Positions 38,201 to 53,200 of a stretch of 64,000 bases of DNA are shown piece by piece. The notes under the pieces were generated by a model. It was not told the DNA's origin. It did not search any database and saw only the letters and a program-made list of their open reading frames with translations. Source of the DNA: Linepithema humile. Lineage: Eukaryota; Arthropoda; Insecta; Hymenoptera; Formicidae. The stretch covers positions 1,674,001 through 1,738,000 of the forward strand of contig NC_090133.1 in NCBI RefSeq assembly GCF_040581485.1, given 5' to 3'. The position numbers and the translations under genes were made by a program. Each line of letters begins with the position of its first letter. The first letter of the stretch is position 1.

Positions 38201-41200
38201 TCTCCACCCGTAATGGTCCTCGAGCAAGATTAGAGCTGACGCGCGCGGACCATAATGCGAAAACGGCGAATCAATGCGATTTATTTTCCGCGGTAATAAG
38301 ATTTCGAGAAATATAGTCACCGTACAATTTTATCAATATTAATATCGCGATATTAATATAATTTTGACGCGTCAATAATACGATAACAGATATCGTAAAT
38401 CTTTGTAATCACGATTCGATACAAAAATCGTATTTTTCGACACGTCGACGGAAACTTTTGCGCGGCACTGTACGAATTGTGCCCTTCGAGACCACGACTT
38501 TTCTCGAGGATCGTTTCGTACGATTACACTCCGACCTTCCCGCCCGGGCGAATGAGGTGCGAGTATTGCTTGATCGTAGAAAGTCCCCCTAAATCGTGGC
38601 GCCGGAAAATACACAGAAGAGTACGTGGAATACGGTTAGCGCGCTTTCGGCCAAGCCTAGCGCCGGGTCGCCTATATTTAACGTGGGAGAAATGACGTTT
38701 CGGAGAGGATCGGCATAGATCACGATGCGCACTGCCAGCGGGTGTTATCGAGATCCCGACTCGATTTTATCGCGACCTGCGCGCGAAATCGTCGCCCCGT
38801 CACGTTGCCCCGCGTGATTTTCTACGTTGGTGTCGTACACTGTCGTCATGTATTATACATAGCACCGATCGATATTGCGACTGTCTATATACCGTCCTAT
38901 TACTAAATACCTCTTTTGTTCTTAATATATAAATTTCATAAAATAGGCAAGAAGTTTTATTTAGGTTTATAATGTGTGTTACTCGAATTTGCTGTTTTTA
39001 AATTTGCGTTTCTGGCCATTTTGTAGTGTCAACAAGTAAGAATTATTTGCTCCGTGCAAATATTTACAGTTTAAACCTTTTATGAAAAAAATATTTAGTC
39101 TATGATGTTTCATAGATGTGAAATCATTTTTTTAATATAAGTTAATAAAAAGTTTTTGACCCAAAAATTACTTGGCATACACGGCAATTAATCTAGTCTG
39201 CTTTTTAAACTCTCTCTCATTTATTTCATTAGCTACAAATCAAGTGTAAAGTTGAAAATATTTTGTAAAAGTTTAAACTTTGAAAAGCCAAATGAGAGAT
39301 TATCAAGTATATTAATGTAATAGACGCGTTGAACGAAATTAAAGGGAAGGGAAAATAACGGGGAAGGCGAGAAAGAAAGTGAAAGCGCCGAAAATGGTTG
39401 GGCGAGAAGACAGCAGCGAGTATTATAAAAGCTAAGGAAAGCGAAGAGGAGGCGAGATAAAAGAAGATAATATGAGAGAGAGAGGGCTACGTCGGATGTG
39501 ACTCACACTCGACGGCGTCATTACATACAGGGTGGCCGTAAATTCGCGTATATACTTCGTGCAGCCAGATCGTTCGACCACTAATGGATATTAAAAGACG
39601 CACCGCATAAATGTGTAAAAAAACGCGAACTCGATTGTTTTGCGAGAGAGGCTAGTGAAATCAACCACCGATGACATATCGTTCTGATGGATGTGATGAC
39701 GTAAATACGTCGAATTGTACTGTGCATCAGGTCGAATTGCATGAAAATGGCATCGCGCTCTTGAATGCATCAAAATAATGCATCGCGGTTTATTAAATTT
39801 TAGTCCCTCAAAACTGCTTTAATCCATCATACAACCCTTCAAATGCAATTGTCCCTATTTACTTATTTATGCAACATCGATCGCCGAGGAAATACGTCAT
39901 TCGACTATCAAGCCGATTCAAAATTCAAAGTACAATATTTCTCAGGGAAAGTGTAAAAAAAATGTCCTTTAAATATAACTTGATGCAGATAAAAATGATA
40001 AATGTAATTTTGTTGGAGTATCCGATTATTTTTAAGACGCTAAAATCACATATATTTATATATGTACATATATAAAAATACTTTTCTTTATTCACTGAAA
40101 AATTCGCGAACGCAACGTAATTTTTTTATCGACCAAAGCGAATCGCATAACGTGAGAAACCACGAAAAGCTAAACACTCCGCGTATCGATTTCTGCCACG
40201 CGCGTCACAAATGCACGACCATCAGGAAATCCGCACGTCATCGTGCGCGGCCGCGAGTTACGAGCACACTTACGTCACCGCGACACGGTGCCAAAACTGC
40301 GACTTTTCGCCACGGAGGACAACGTCAGTAAGGGCGCCTTCCCGAAAATACAAGCGAATGAGAGAGAAGACGCGGAGCAATCGAGGTCGAGAAATGCAGT
40401 GCGATAAGATGATGCACAGTGCCAAAATTAGCACATTTTTACTTCACAAAATTATAAATTATTTATGAGTAATTAGGACGAAGCACGCTATTATTTAGTC
40501 CCAAGAGAAAAGCCACTTAAAAAGATTAATATAATAAACAACAAATTCGTTCAAGATACTTTATAAAATTTAAATTTTTCCTTCAATCAAATATTCTTAT
40601 TTTAGAGAATTAATTAAGAAATCGCCAATATCCGATTGTAACATAAAACACAATGGTTTGAAAATGAAGTTTCGTCTTTCCAAGATTTTTATAAAAATGG
40701 AATTCCTAAAATATCGGAATCTTGAAATTCGCCGCTGCACCGCCTGCGCGATCCAGGGCAAGTGGAAGTGGGTTTTCAGTCGGGGCAATCCTGAAGGAGG
40801 CAATCGGCAGGTTAACCTCGACCCTCGGCCTTGTCGATGGAGACAGCAGAGGAAAGAGGAAGACATACGAAATTGATCGATGAAGGAAAAGTATGCTATT
40901 TCAGGAAGACCAGAGTAGACGAAATATGAGTAAATCTAATGTTCGATGTGATGACACACTGTCGAAGGAGAAGGAGAAAGAGTCATTTCCGACAGTGACG
41001 AATTCTCTTCTTTCGCTTCGCTTCCATTAGGAATAGCGCGAAAAGGTTTACTTCGCTTCGGAGAAAAAAATTCGGAGAAAATTGCGATGTTATTTTGCGG
41101 CAACGAGTTTCCGAAAAAAATATAGTACTTAATTAATTTGTTCCATGAATAAAAAAATGTGTATTGTGATAAAAACAAAATTTACCAATATTTATATTTA

Positions 41201-44200
41201 TATTAAAACATATAGAATTTCTTTTAATTCAGAAAAATTTTTTTCAATCAAATTTTTTTATGAGAATCTCGATATATCGACAACGGCAATTGACGTATGC
41301 GGAGCTTTAAACAGAAGTGGACCAGGTACATAATTCATAAGTCCCATTTTACATAAATATACGGTTTTATACTTGAAATAGACCTTAAATGATAAACTTA
41401 ATCCACTTTTTTGCATTTCTCATAATTTTGTTAGGTATCTATTAAAATTTTTACAAGTTGTCATTTCAATAATGCATGTGATATGTTCCTAAAATAATTG
41501 CAAAATGTCTATATAAATATAATAATTCGTATAAAATGTTAACCAATATATAAACGATTATTTAAAAATATACTTTGCTATTAATTTCTGTGAATTCTTA
41601 AAAATAGCACTTGCAGCATTTTTGGGAAAGATTCTCATGTGTGAAAGAAAATTTGAGATCCTTTATTGCTGAGTGCTACTTATTATCCATCATGTTGCAC
41701 ATGATCGCGCACTTCTTTTCCGCTGACTATAATAATTAATACGATCTCATACGAATAGTCGGTAATTATCGCGCGCTGATGCGAGCAGATGCATTCGAAC
41801 ATAGTGCGATTGTTTCCTCTTACGTTGTAATTTATGCAGTAAGAAATCGCGCGAATGGGAAAAGTGAAAGAACTTCCTTATTCTCAGCGAGTGCAACGAA
41901 TGCGGGATAAATTATCGCGGACGCGACTGAATGCAACTCGACTGAACGCGATTGTCTGGGATCATCGATGTTGTGTTGTGGTTTTAACAACAGCTCCACT
42001 TTCACTCGCCGCTGAGAGTATCTTGTTATTTCTTACGGTCCGCTAATTATCGCGTGAGAAGAGGTTTGGAGTATGTTTTTCACGCGTGAAATGTTAATTA
42101 TTGACTCCTCCGTGTATTTCTAATCGATAGAGATTCGACACGAATGAATTAAAATCACATTTTTCTCTTTTCGAAGTAAATGCTAAACTTCATTAATAAT
42201 ATAACAACACATTATATTATTAAAAGTCGATCAGATTGATCCGCCCCCGCGGATCTATAACTCAGCCATTCAGCTGTAACAAAACTTTACCTCACTTTCA
42301 GAATTTCGTAAACAATCGTAGCGATATAACTTTCCTATTATTTATAATCAAATCTCGCTATCTGCGAAAATATTTACATAATTACTTGCACGAAAAGTAA
42401 TTTCGCAGGAACTTTGAAAATGATTCCTACGTTTTTCTTTTCGTCGCACGCTCTACTGAAGCTTTACAGTTATCGGCATGTACGGGGCGCGATTCTACGG
42501 CTAACGTGTCGTCATATGATATGTATTCAAGCGATTCGCTTTCCGCGTGACGGGGCAACGGCCGAAACGATCGATGGTTGAGCGAGATGCAGTGAAAATC
42601 TGTGCCACCCGTAGGGCGCAGTTTAGCCGCCACTTTTTGGCACGGGTTTCCGTGCCGGTCGACGTATAACTCGAGGGAACCGACAGAGGTTGTCTAACGG
42701 ACAAAACGATTATCTTCACGCTCGGCTTGGCGCGATCCCCATTCGTAGACGCGCGCACGATCGACGCCGCGATCGCGGGAAAATCCGACGGATTTGTTGT
42801 TGTTCCGCGCTGCAAAACAGACTTAGATCATCGAATAGCCGAATTCGCGCACCCCAATTCAGTCGAGTGCGGCTTTTTTTTTTTTCCCCTCACATCGTCA
42901 ACATGCGGTTCCGATTAAGCTAGCTTGTGTAACGGTGTCCCACCGTTAATAGCACGTCGTCGGATTTCTCTTGGTCCGCAGATGTTTTGAACAGCTTTCA
43001 GTGCGATATTAATTTATTCGCAATGTTTACGTGGTTATTTTCAAGTTTCGCGGACAGCCAAGATCCGTTGAAAATTATCATCTTTTGCAATTTTGTAATT
43101 TTCCTCATTGTTAATATCTTGATTGACTTCGAGTTATGAATTGAATTTGCATTGAGACAAAGTGCACTTGAAATTAATTGCAAAACAAGATTTCGTTATC
43201 TGTTCGGATTATCGCGACTTTCTTATCTGAGACTTTATTTGTCAAAAATATTTTAATTCCATTTAATTCAGCGCATGTTGAAAGAAAAAGATTCCTACAT
43301 CGATGACTGTTGAAAAGGCTCTGACTTCAACATTAACATACATCAGGATTAAATTTTTTTTTTTCGAGAGACCTCAATATGTTTGACTTCGTACTCGGCA
43401 ACAAAACGTTTGCCGTTTTCTCAAAGCAGCCTTTGATATAGCTAGCTGAAAGGACATCCGGTAACGGTCCGAGACACCGTGTATAAATCCGACAATGTCA
43501 CCGACCGTTTCGCCAGCTGGCCCGACAGTTAGCGAACTTTAAAAATGAATCTTGCGGTGCGGCGCGGAGCGCGTCGCTCCTTCTCCTTTCCTGTTTCTTT
43601 CTTTATTTTCGCCGGAATTACGCGCGTTATCGACGTGGATCGTGGCCCGCTGCTTTTCGGTTCGCAGGTGACGACAGATTTGCGACTTCCGCCGGGCTGC
43701 CTCTCACGGACAGAAACGAGGGCTTTCGAATTGATTTCCTCCTTTCTCGCTACGCGACTGCTACTGCACGTCGGCGATTCGGCGCGGCTATAAATCCCAC
43801 CTAACTCTTAACCATCCGCTCGGAAAGCTTTCTTCGTTAATGCCTCGCGAGCGGCTTTTTCCCTCTTTCTTTCTTCTTACCCTTCCCCCCCCCCCCTCCA
43901 CCTTCCTGTGACCGCTGTTCTTTTATTTTTTCGCTTCCCTTCTTTTCCTTTCCGCGATTACCCACCGCAACTCCTGATCTTTGAGTTTTCTTCGTAACTT
44001 CCGCGATATGTCTATTAGCGATCTTTAATTCTGACACGATATCTTATCTTATCTTCTCAAATGAATATTCTCAAATGAAAAGACGCCGGCCGCGTACTTC
44101 TCGCCGGCCTTTAAACGCGTTAATATCAATATTATCAAGGTAAAATTATATCTTTTTGAAATATGTCAAATCATGACAATTTCAAATTATCATCACATCG

Positions 44201-47200
44201 CGAACGGAAATTCAATTATCAGGATTTTATTCGTTTGCAGACAGAAGACCAATGACACATTTCGATGCTCGAATTTCTCGATAAAGGTGGTCTGCATTAT
44301 GTGTCTAAATCAAGAGCGTCGTTTGTTCAACTGACAATGAGCCATCGGAATATCGGTACACACCCAATCCTCCATTCACAAACACACTCGATATACAAAT
44401 TCTCGATTTTACGCGGAACGGATATTTATACGCATTGTTGTCAGAGTAAAGAAAGATTTCGCAAGCATCCGGCGCTGGATCAATCTTCCATCAATCTTCT
44501 ATTGATCCTTTCATTCTATTACGCTAAAACTTCGGATTCATTGTTCGGAATTATTGTTCAAATGATAAAATAACATTTTATCCGTCCAAATAATAAAATT
44601 TTCACAAAATAAATTCGATATAACATATTATTCAATCATATTGATATCGACATTCTCATAAAATTAATTAAGATGTACACAGATTTTGTACGCTTGTATA
44701 TTTTATATCAAATATATTATTTGTTTGTGTAAACAAAATCGTAACCAAGAATTAATAATCTTGTGATCAAAACGCGAATTACTTTCTTAAATAATGCCGT
44801 TATTTTTATTCGCCGGAGAATTATTCTGAATGGTAAAATAACAATTGGAAAAAAATTCATTTTTTTCTCATAATACTTGCATAAATAGATGCGAAAGAAT
44901 ACGCGAATATGAATAAATATTTTCAAGTGCAGAATATTTTTGGGAGTCTCCTTGCAAATCTTCCACTATTTCGACTTATAACCTGTACTCAATATTCATC
45001 AGGATCAAATATTGCTCGGAAAGGCAGAATACGCATAGCGTGAACAAATACACAGATGCCATATTCACGTCCGATATATTTTCGGATATTCATGTTTGTC
45101 ACGAATACCGCGAAACGTGGAGCGATATTTCGAAATATTGTATATCACCGAATGAAAGTGTACCGTCGCTTCTACATCGTCGCGTGGATGCAATACGTCG
45201 TGCATTAAATATACCTTGTATTAATACAAACTAGACGACACTTTATGTAACACCGTATCGGATTCCGCGTGCATGCGTACACGCGTCACGTGTTGCATTG
45301 GAAGCATTATAAATGCGACCAGGTTTAGCCGCGCTCCTTCCCGAACCACCGTCGGTCTGGTTTCGGTTTCTCCTTCTTCCTGGTTATCGCGATTCCCGAT
45401 AACAGGATATAACCGAAAGCGCAGCGACGGTGCCTGCTTACGTATTTATAGTTGTCAGCGTTTCCCTTATCGAGACAGTCTCGATAAAAGGAAAACTTTA
45501 CTTGTGAAATTTGTAACATCACGTTGTCCCACGTCGTTGTATGTGTTTTAAATTAATTAACGAGCGAATGTAACTTGCAAATTAGAGTTTATACGCGTCG
45601 GTTAATTGCAGCTAAAATTACTTTTCTCGTTTAAGCAATTATCGTAGAAATGTTTTTAATTTACGAGGGACACGTATATTATATAACACACACCTGTCAT
45701 TTGTGTTACTATTAAAAATATTGCAATGTTACAGAAACATTACCTTGTAATACGTTGCTTGCAATTGGAAAGCTGCTCTTGCAAATTTGCTGGATCCACG
45801 GATCCTTGATTCTAGGACGAGGCTGCATTGCAACGAAGGCGACTTGCAACAGTCGTCATGAATCTTGTCGCCTTTCACAAGTGCAACGTGTTATTATCGA
45901 TTTTGATCGCTAGATTTGCGGCAGACAATAGCGCGCACAAAGACAACGGCGAATACATTTACATTAGCTTGTCTTGCAAGCCGCGTTATTGTTGCGATAC
46001 TAAATCAATAATCACAATTAACAGTTTTGTCGTTAATATAATTAATGCACAATTTTATAGTTCAATTACAATAATTAATTATAAATAATTAATATGGTTC
46101 AGCTTTAATATAACGCTGTTACAACAATGCAGTGCATTATTATACTGTATATACTTTAGTTGAGCATTAAACGAATAAATTAACAAAGCAGCGATTAAAG
46201 GTTTGGCAATAAATTTTTACGCTCGTGTCATAACCCTCTAATATCGTTATATTGCGCCATTTGACGATAGCATTGTATTGCGCTCGCACTTATCGAAACG
46301 CCGATGTAATAACTTGCCGGCAGCTTTCCCAATTACAACAGTGTAACCAATTAGATTCATTCCTCCACTGCTGACGCGATATCGAAAGTCTTTGTTTAGC
46401 CTCATCCACTCGTTCCTTTCTCCGTCGCGCTCTTTTTCCCGTGCGTCCGTTAATATTACCGTTAATATCCCCGTAGATTAATGATAAAACAACGACACAT
46501 GGCCCGATCTCAATCCCGATCCGCGCTCTCGCGATATTATCTTTCTGCGCGTTCTTGAGAAAATCGAACTTCAATTTGCAATCGTGTTTGCCCGCGATAA
46601 GCGATTTTGTCGCGACGTTGACGCCCGTGATGATTGATTTATTCAGAATTGAGTACAAAATTGCGCAAAAGGGTTATAAAGTCTGATAAAGCTCGGACTA
46701 ATTGAAGGAATGTAAGATTTTACTGCTGTCGACTTGAAACATTGATCTCTGAAGACAGCGCTTCTGTTTAATTAATTTTGTACAATTTTTATAGAAATTT
46801 GAGCATTGAGTTTTATATAAAGAGATTATTATTAGACAGTGTGGATCAAATTTTGCAGCAAATTAAGAAAATGAGTAGTAACACATAATATATAACGTAG
46901 GTAAATTAAAACGAACATAAACACGAAGTATCAGATTGAGAGACATGAAATACGAGCAAGTGAATCTATTATTAATAAAGCTCACATTACACACGACTTT
47001 GTTGCTTAAAATAAACCTAATAAATTATGGATGCATTTCACTCGTGCTCGGAATGCTTTAATTAATGTGACATTTGAACCCACAGTGGTCGCAGCGAAAG
47101 AATTCAGATAAAAGCGGAGTTTGTCGTAATTGAAAGGTATCAGAAATTCCCACACACCGCGCATTTCGCCCTGATATTTTATATATACGTAACTTTTTTT

Positions 47201-50200
47201 TTATCTCCAAAGAGACTCGGTTCACGGTTTCTTATCAAAAGCGCTCATTTTACGGTTAGCAGATCGAGCCACCGTAATTACCACGTTTGGAGATACGTTC
47301 GAGAGATATCGCGGCGCGAATTATTTGCGGACAGGTAGCCGGCGGCTCGGCACCTGCTCATCGCGTGTAAAGTAGATCGCGATGGGACGACCAATCGGAC
47401 GCGCGCAATTGCGACAGCTGTAGTGACCCTGCCGCAATCACTCGCATGTACAACCTCTTCCTCTCGTCGATGTTTGTTTAACGCAGTTACCGTGAAATAC
47501 GCAGAACCTCGTCGCGTTTTCTCGCTGTCCCCCTCTCTCTCTCTTTCTCCCATCACCGGCGTTTATAGCGCATTTACATACCTCTGAACATCCATCGCTC
47601 GCTGCGACACATATACAGACACGTGTGACGTTTACTCGGCGCGATGCAAAAATAGTTTTTAGTTATTTATCGCGAAACGACGCCGGCGCGAGTGCCGCGA
47701 GATTTATGCGGCCGAACATGCCGAAGTATCGGAAAAACGCGAACCATTACGATTTCATTCCCATTCATACGTAAGTTGCAAAAATTCTTCGCATCGAGAA
47801 ACAAGAAACTACTACGGATTGCACCTGCGACAGATCGGGAAAATCGAGCGCACGTGCGCGATCGGCAATCTACGAAAATCCGGGCGTATTGCGGAAAATC
47901 CTGAGATGCACTTTACGGTGAAGCCAGCGTTGCGAAAATATATGCACGGAAAGCTGCCCTCAAAATTATCATCCCGGCGAATATTGTATCTATTTTTTTG
48001 CATAATATTATTCGTGGGATTTTTAAAAAATAAAACACTTTCTCGATAAACACAAAAGTAATAAATTATAAATAATTAACAATTTGTTATCAATCGGAAT
48101 TGAATGGATGTAACAATACATCTGTTCAATTAGACAAATCAATTATTTGAAGTTAATTAAATTTCATCGACTACTTTCTAACATTTTATTAGCCCTTAAG
48201 TTTGTTTTTATTCCACATTTTCTACATTTTTATATTTTATAATATTCAAAATTTAATTTTAGAAATAATATTTTAAATATTTCAAACCAAAATAAATAGA
48301 ATTTGAAACCAGACAATCACATTTACATATTTTTTAAAGCAATTTATTAAAGATGGATTTATCACAATTTGAAATTTAAAAACATCACACTCTTATTTCT
48401 AAAATCGTAAGTCAAAAAAAGAACGCTCATTAATCATTTTTAATGGGTTAATTTAAGATTTCGGAAAGTCTTTTGAGAAAATCAAGTTCTCTCGCGTTTT
48501 CTAGTTTTTAGTTGCGCTAGAACGATGTCTAGAGTGCTCAGGAAATAGAGTGTAAATGACAATTACAATTATGATTTGCGATTCGAGTACTGCAACTGCG
48601 GTTAAGCGCGATGAGAATGCAAGCCGAAAACGGCTCGAGTCACCGCGCCGTCATCATGGAAATAGAAGACTCCGATATCCATTTTTTTCTCTCTCTCTCT
48701 TTCTACAACCGTGCCGACCGATATTAGCCTTGGCAGCGAACAAAAGGCGTAACATACATATTGTGCACGCGTTCGCCTTGAATAATAAAATTTGCGCAAA
48801 AAGAGATCTCTGGCCGGACGTGACTCACGCGCCCGCTTTTTTTCTTTCCGGATAAAAAGCGCCGACTCGACGCTGCAGATATCACGCGAACAATTCCACG
48901 CACTATCAGATGCAACGTTGTTGCGATCTTGCGTTTTTCAGAAAGTGGATTCCACCTATCTTTCAAGTTCTATGTGACTTAAATGTGATTCGTACGACGA
49001 TACGAGTCACCGTCATTAGAAAACATCTGAATTCAGAGATTCGCGATTTCTTCGATAAATTTGCAGTCGATTTCTCCTCCTTAAAATTTATCGACTAAAT
49101 GTTATTCATAATTTTTACAATTAAATTATCTCAACGAGTGAGACCGAAATTAGATTAAAGTGCAATCTAAACAGAGAAAATGAAGACTCGTTCTTTTCAG
49201 CGCCACTTTCTACACTTTCTTGCACCTTCTCTGTCCCCTTTCTCCATTTAAGCATCGAATTATTATTACTATTATTATTATTGCGACAAAGTATACACAT
49301 TCGATATGCATTCATTTCGTTTGAAACGTAAGAAGCGTGTAAGAAAGAGCAGATGAAGAAATCTCGTTATGTATTCAAACATTCTCGAAACTTCAGTTAG
49401 CCAGGACCTTTAATTTGCAATGTTAAGTGTCCTCTTGAGAGGAATAATGCGCCGTCATTGCGCCAACTTCTCACGAAAGTAATAACGCACGCAGTATACA
49501 GGACGGAAAACACAAGCCGAAGAAATCTGCAAGACGCAGGGACAGTTCTGTGCAAAGGAAGCGTGCACTTGGAGCGATATATTTGCAAGGAGCGGTATTT
49601 CGTCGACCTATTTTCCGTCATAATTATAATCCTCATTAAAATCAGTTGTGCATTCCTGTCATTTCGAAAGAGAAAGAAACACGCAAAAATAATGCAAGAT
49701 CCAGGCTCGCTTTATTGTAATATTTTGCACGATTCTATGAACAAAATATATTTTGAGCTACAAGATAATTAACTGGGACAATTGTTACGCACAAAAATTT
49801 TCTCGCACAGATATTTGCTTGGAGTGGCAGAGTTGGCTTCCTGAAAGTCTCTTGAATTTTTGAAATGGCAGTTTATAACTCGAAGTTTATACGGCAATTC
49901 TACATTTACTCGCAAACTCGAAATTAACTATCAGAGAAATGTTCATGCCAAAGAAATTTAATTTCCGCACTTATCCACCTGTATATATACTTACTCCGTT
50001 AAAACTTACTTCGCTACGTCGCATATATTTATTTCATTCAGCTATATCTCGAGAAATAAAGAATCGGGCAATTGCTATATCAAGAACTGTATCTCTTTAA
50101 TTAACTGAACACTTTCGGAGAAGCGCCCGAGTTTGCGGGTTAAACGCACAAGGAGGTTACGCGCTCGCTACGCTCCTTTGTTGCATACGGCGCGTATAAT

Positions 50201-53200
50201 CGCGCACGATGATACGCGGCGATGCAACGCAACGGTACAACCCAGCGGTAGGTGCACGAAACGACCATGAAACGCAAAAGGGAAAGAAACGATCCTGCGC
50301 TCTCTCGCCCATCGTGGTGTTCTCGCGAGAGATCCACGGAAAAGCAGCTCGAAAGCGAGCTTGCTTAAATCGGCAAAGATGAAGCGAAGAACGGCGAAAG
50401 GGGAAAGAGACGCAGCTATTACTTCTGATACAACACACAGAATGTGACTAATAAATTCTGTTATTATTGTCGGCTCATTCGCGCCTTCGAACGACGCGCG
50501 GATACGAGTTACGAGCAAATATTTGCCTCCCAAGTCCTCCGCGACGTTTCGCGTGTTATGACATGGATCGAACGCTGCACCCCGAGGATTTTAACACTAA
50601 AATCCTGATATACGAAGGATCTCGCGAAGCATGATCGGCGGCAATAAAATTACAAATCTCACAAATTTTAGTTCGTAAATTGTATCCCTCGCTTCACGCG
50701 TATTCCTCATTTTCTTTGAACCTAAAAATTTTAACAAAAGATGTTTCACAGAAAATATTGCGATAAAAATGTTATCAATTCTCACTTCAAGAGCTATTTA
50801 GCTTTTCCTGGAAAAGAATATTATATAACATTGATTATATAAAAGACATTAATTATATATCGTTTCTTTCAGCTGCACTCAGAAATTTATTAAACGTTAC
50901 AATGTTTAAGAATATTGTTTAAGAAAGCAACTGTATTTTGTGTGCATTATAATTTATAAGCTTGTTTATTTTAAACACGTAAGACATTTTTTTAGGAGCT
51001 GAACCGAATAAGAACAACTGGAGCAACAAATTACTCATTAAATTTGACATAAAAAAAAAATCAGAAAGTTACATACGCTCTGCAATTAAGTGTGTAACAT
51101 CTTAATTTAACAAAACATTAATTGGACATTTAAATTTACAAGCTCGAGGATGTAAACACGTAACATGACGTTATTACGGAGTCACTCAAGGTGGGCTTTA
51201 AAGCCTTATGAAAGATTCATCTGACACTTTAATTACATCCAGATATCTAACGTGAAGAAGAGTAAAGCCTTTAATTCCTGAATATTACATTAAGGAGTCG
51301 TCGACCGACACGCGAGCACGATGAGAAATGATGTTGACGCGCGAGCGAGCATTGTTATCCGCGGATCTAGCCCATAATCAGGCGGCTGGTGCGAGGTAGA
51401 AATATTAATTTCTAAAAGTATGATAATGAAGTGAAATCCGGCGGCTCTCTGACTTTCCTTTTGATGCCACGAAGCAGCCGCGTCGTTGCCTCGCAATCCA
51501 CCGCGGAAAAACCGACGCGAACAAAGGAAGGCAAAAATAATGATGCGAGCGGCGATTCATTCAACCGATCAAACTTGCCTACAAAATACGCGATTATAAA
51601 ACACTTGGGAAATATCGAAAATTGATCGGAAAATATATTAATAGCCGATTTTCATTCTTAAATTCCTGGTGAATACATCGAGACCTACTTTTAGACTTCA
51701 AATACTTACAAAGTACTTGAAAGGATTATAATAAGACTTTTAATTATTATTTTAATAAATTTTGCACAAAATAATATTTTATTTTATATATTTAATTGAT
51801 TACATAAATCTAAATTAATTTAAAATAAAAATCGGTTATTATTTTCCGCATAAATTATTGGTTTTTATTGCGTTATTATTCGCGGAATTCAAAGATCGTA
51901 TCTCGCTGCAAAAAACTGTTTTTCATTCTTTTTTTTTGAAATACCGCGAAGTTATTTAAACAATCGTGTTTTAGTTCTGAATATGCAAATTGTACTTATT
52001 CAATGTTGATTTGACTCGTATGCCGAGAAAAAAATAAATTCAATGTTGCTTTGAAAAGACTCGTATGGCGAGAAAAAAAAATAAATATAACGAGATATTT
52101 TGAACAATTTTTCGAAATGATAGACATGCGGTGAATTAATTTATCATTAAATCGCACAATTTCGTAAAATCCATCCAACATTAATTTGATTATTTAAATA
52201 ATAAATTTCCATCTTCTTCGAATTCCGATCCATTGTCGAAAAAAAATATGATTTTTAATTAATAATAACAATGAAGGCTCCGCACATTGAAGGTTGAAAA
52301 CTCAGAATCGCATTTATCCATTTAAAGTTTAGTGCTGAACGTGATACACGTCACATACGAAGCGCTAAATACACGATCGTGCAATCTCTCACATTATACG
52401 GCAATAGTGTGAGTCGCATGACAGAAAAATAAAACTCGGAATCGCACTTAATCATTCGCGTTAAATGTATGATGATACCGCGAGTACGGAGGCAACAGTG
52501 CGGCAGCGTGAGAGAGGGCAAAAGGGGACGGGATGTAATGACAGCTGCAACGTGGAACAGCGTAGGCCGTGTCTCGTTACGAAACGGAATGCACGGTAAA
52601 GACACCAAGGTCCAACGCTCTGCATTTAGCGTCGTGTTTAGCGCTAAACGACGTACCGTCCGATTCAGACTTTTTATCCGCATAATGGAGATCAATGTCA
52701 GCGCTGGAAATGAGAACGGAAAATCTCCGTGCGCACGTTAAACGGCAAATTAAAAAGAAGAAGAGAAGAAAATGAGGAAATTCTGATCTACTGGAGGAAA
52801 ATATATTTGCGTGTACAACTGCGCGACGACAACACATCGACGAGGCTTATCGAGCTGTCGAAACAGTCTACACGACAATGGCGATAAACAAACAAGAGAC
52901 TTATTCATTCGATGCCTCTAAGTTGGAGCAAACAATATATCCTGTGGCTTGGGAATCAGTCAAGCGTGACGTTTCGCATTTTCGTACTTTTATCTCACTT
53001 CCTTTCCGTTTTTTTTTTTCTCTCTCTTATCTTTCAACTACGTAGCGACACTTGTCGTTCCGGTGTCAAGGTAACGAACTGTAAGCGTTAATGTATGTAA
53101 AAATGCGGAAACGTCAAGCTCGGTATCTCTAAGTGAGAGCAATCAATGTTGTTTAGTGTGAAAACAAAACACCAGACGTGACCTTTTTCCTATTTTTCAT

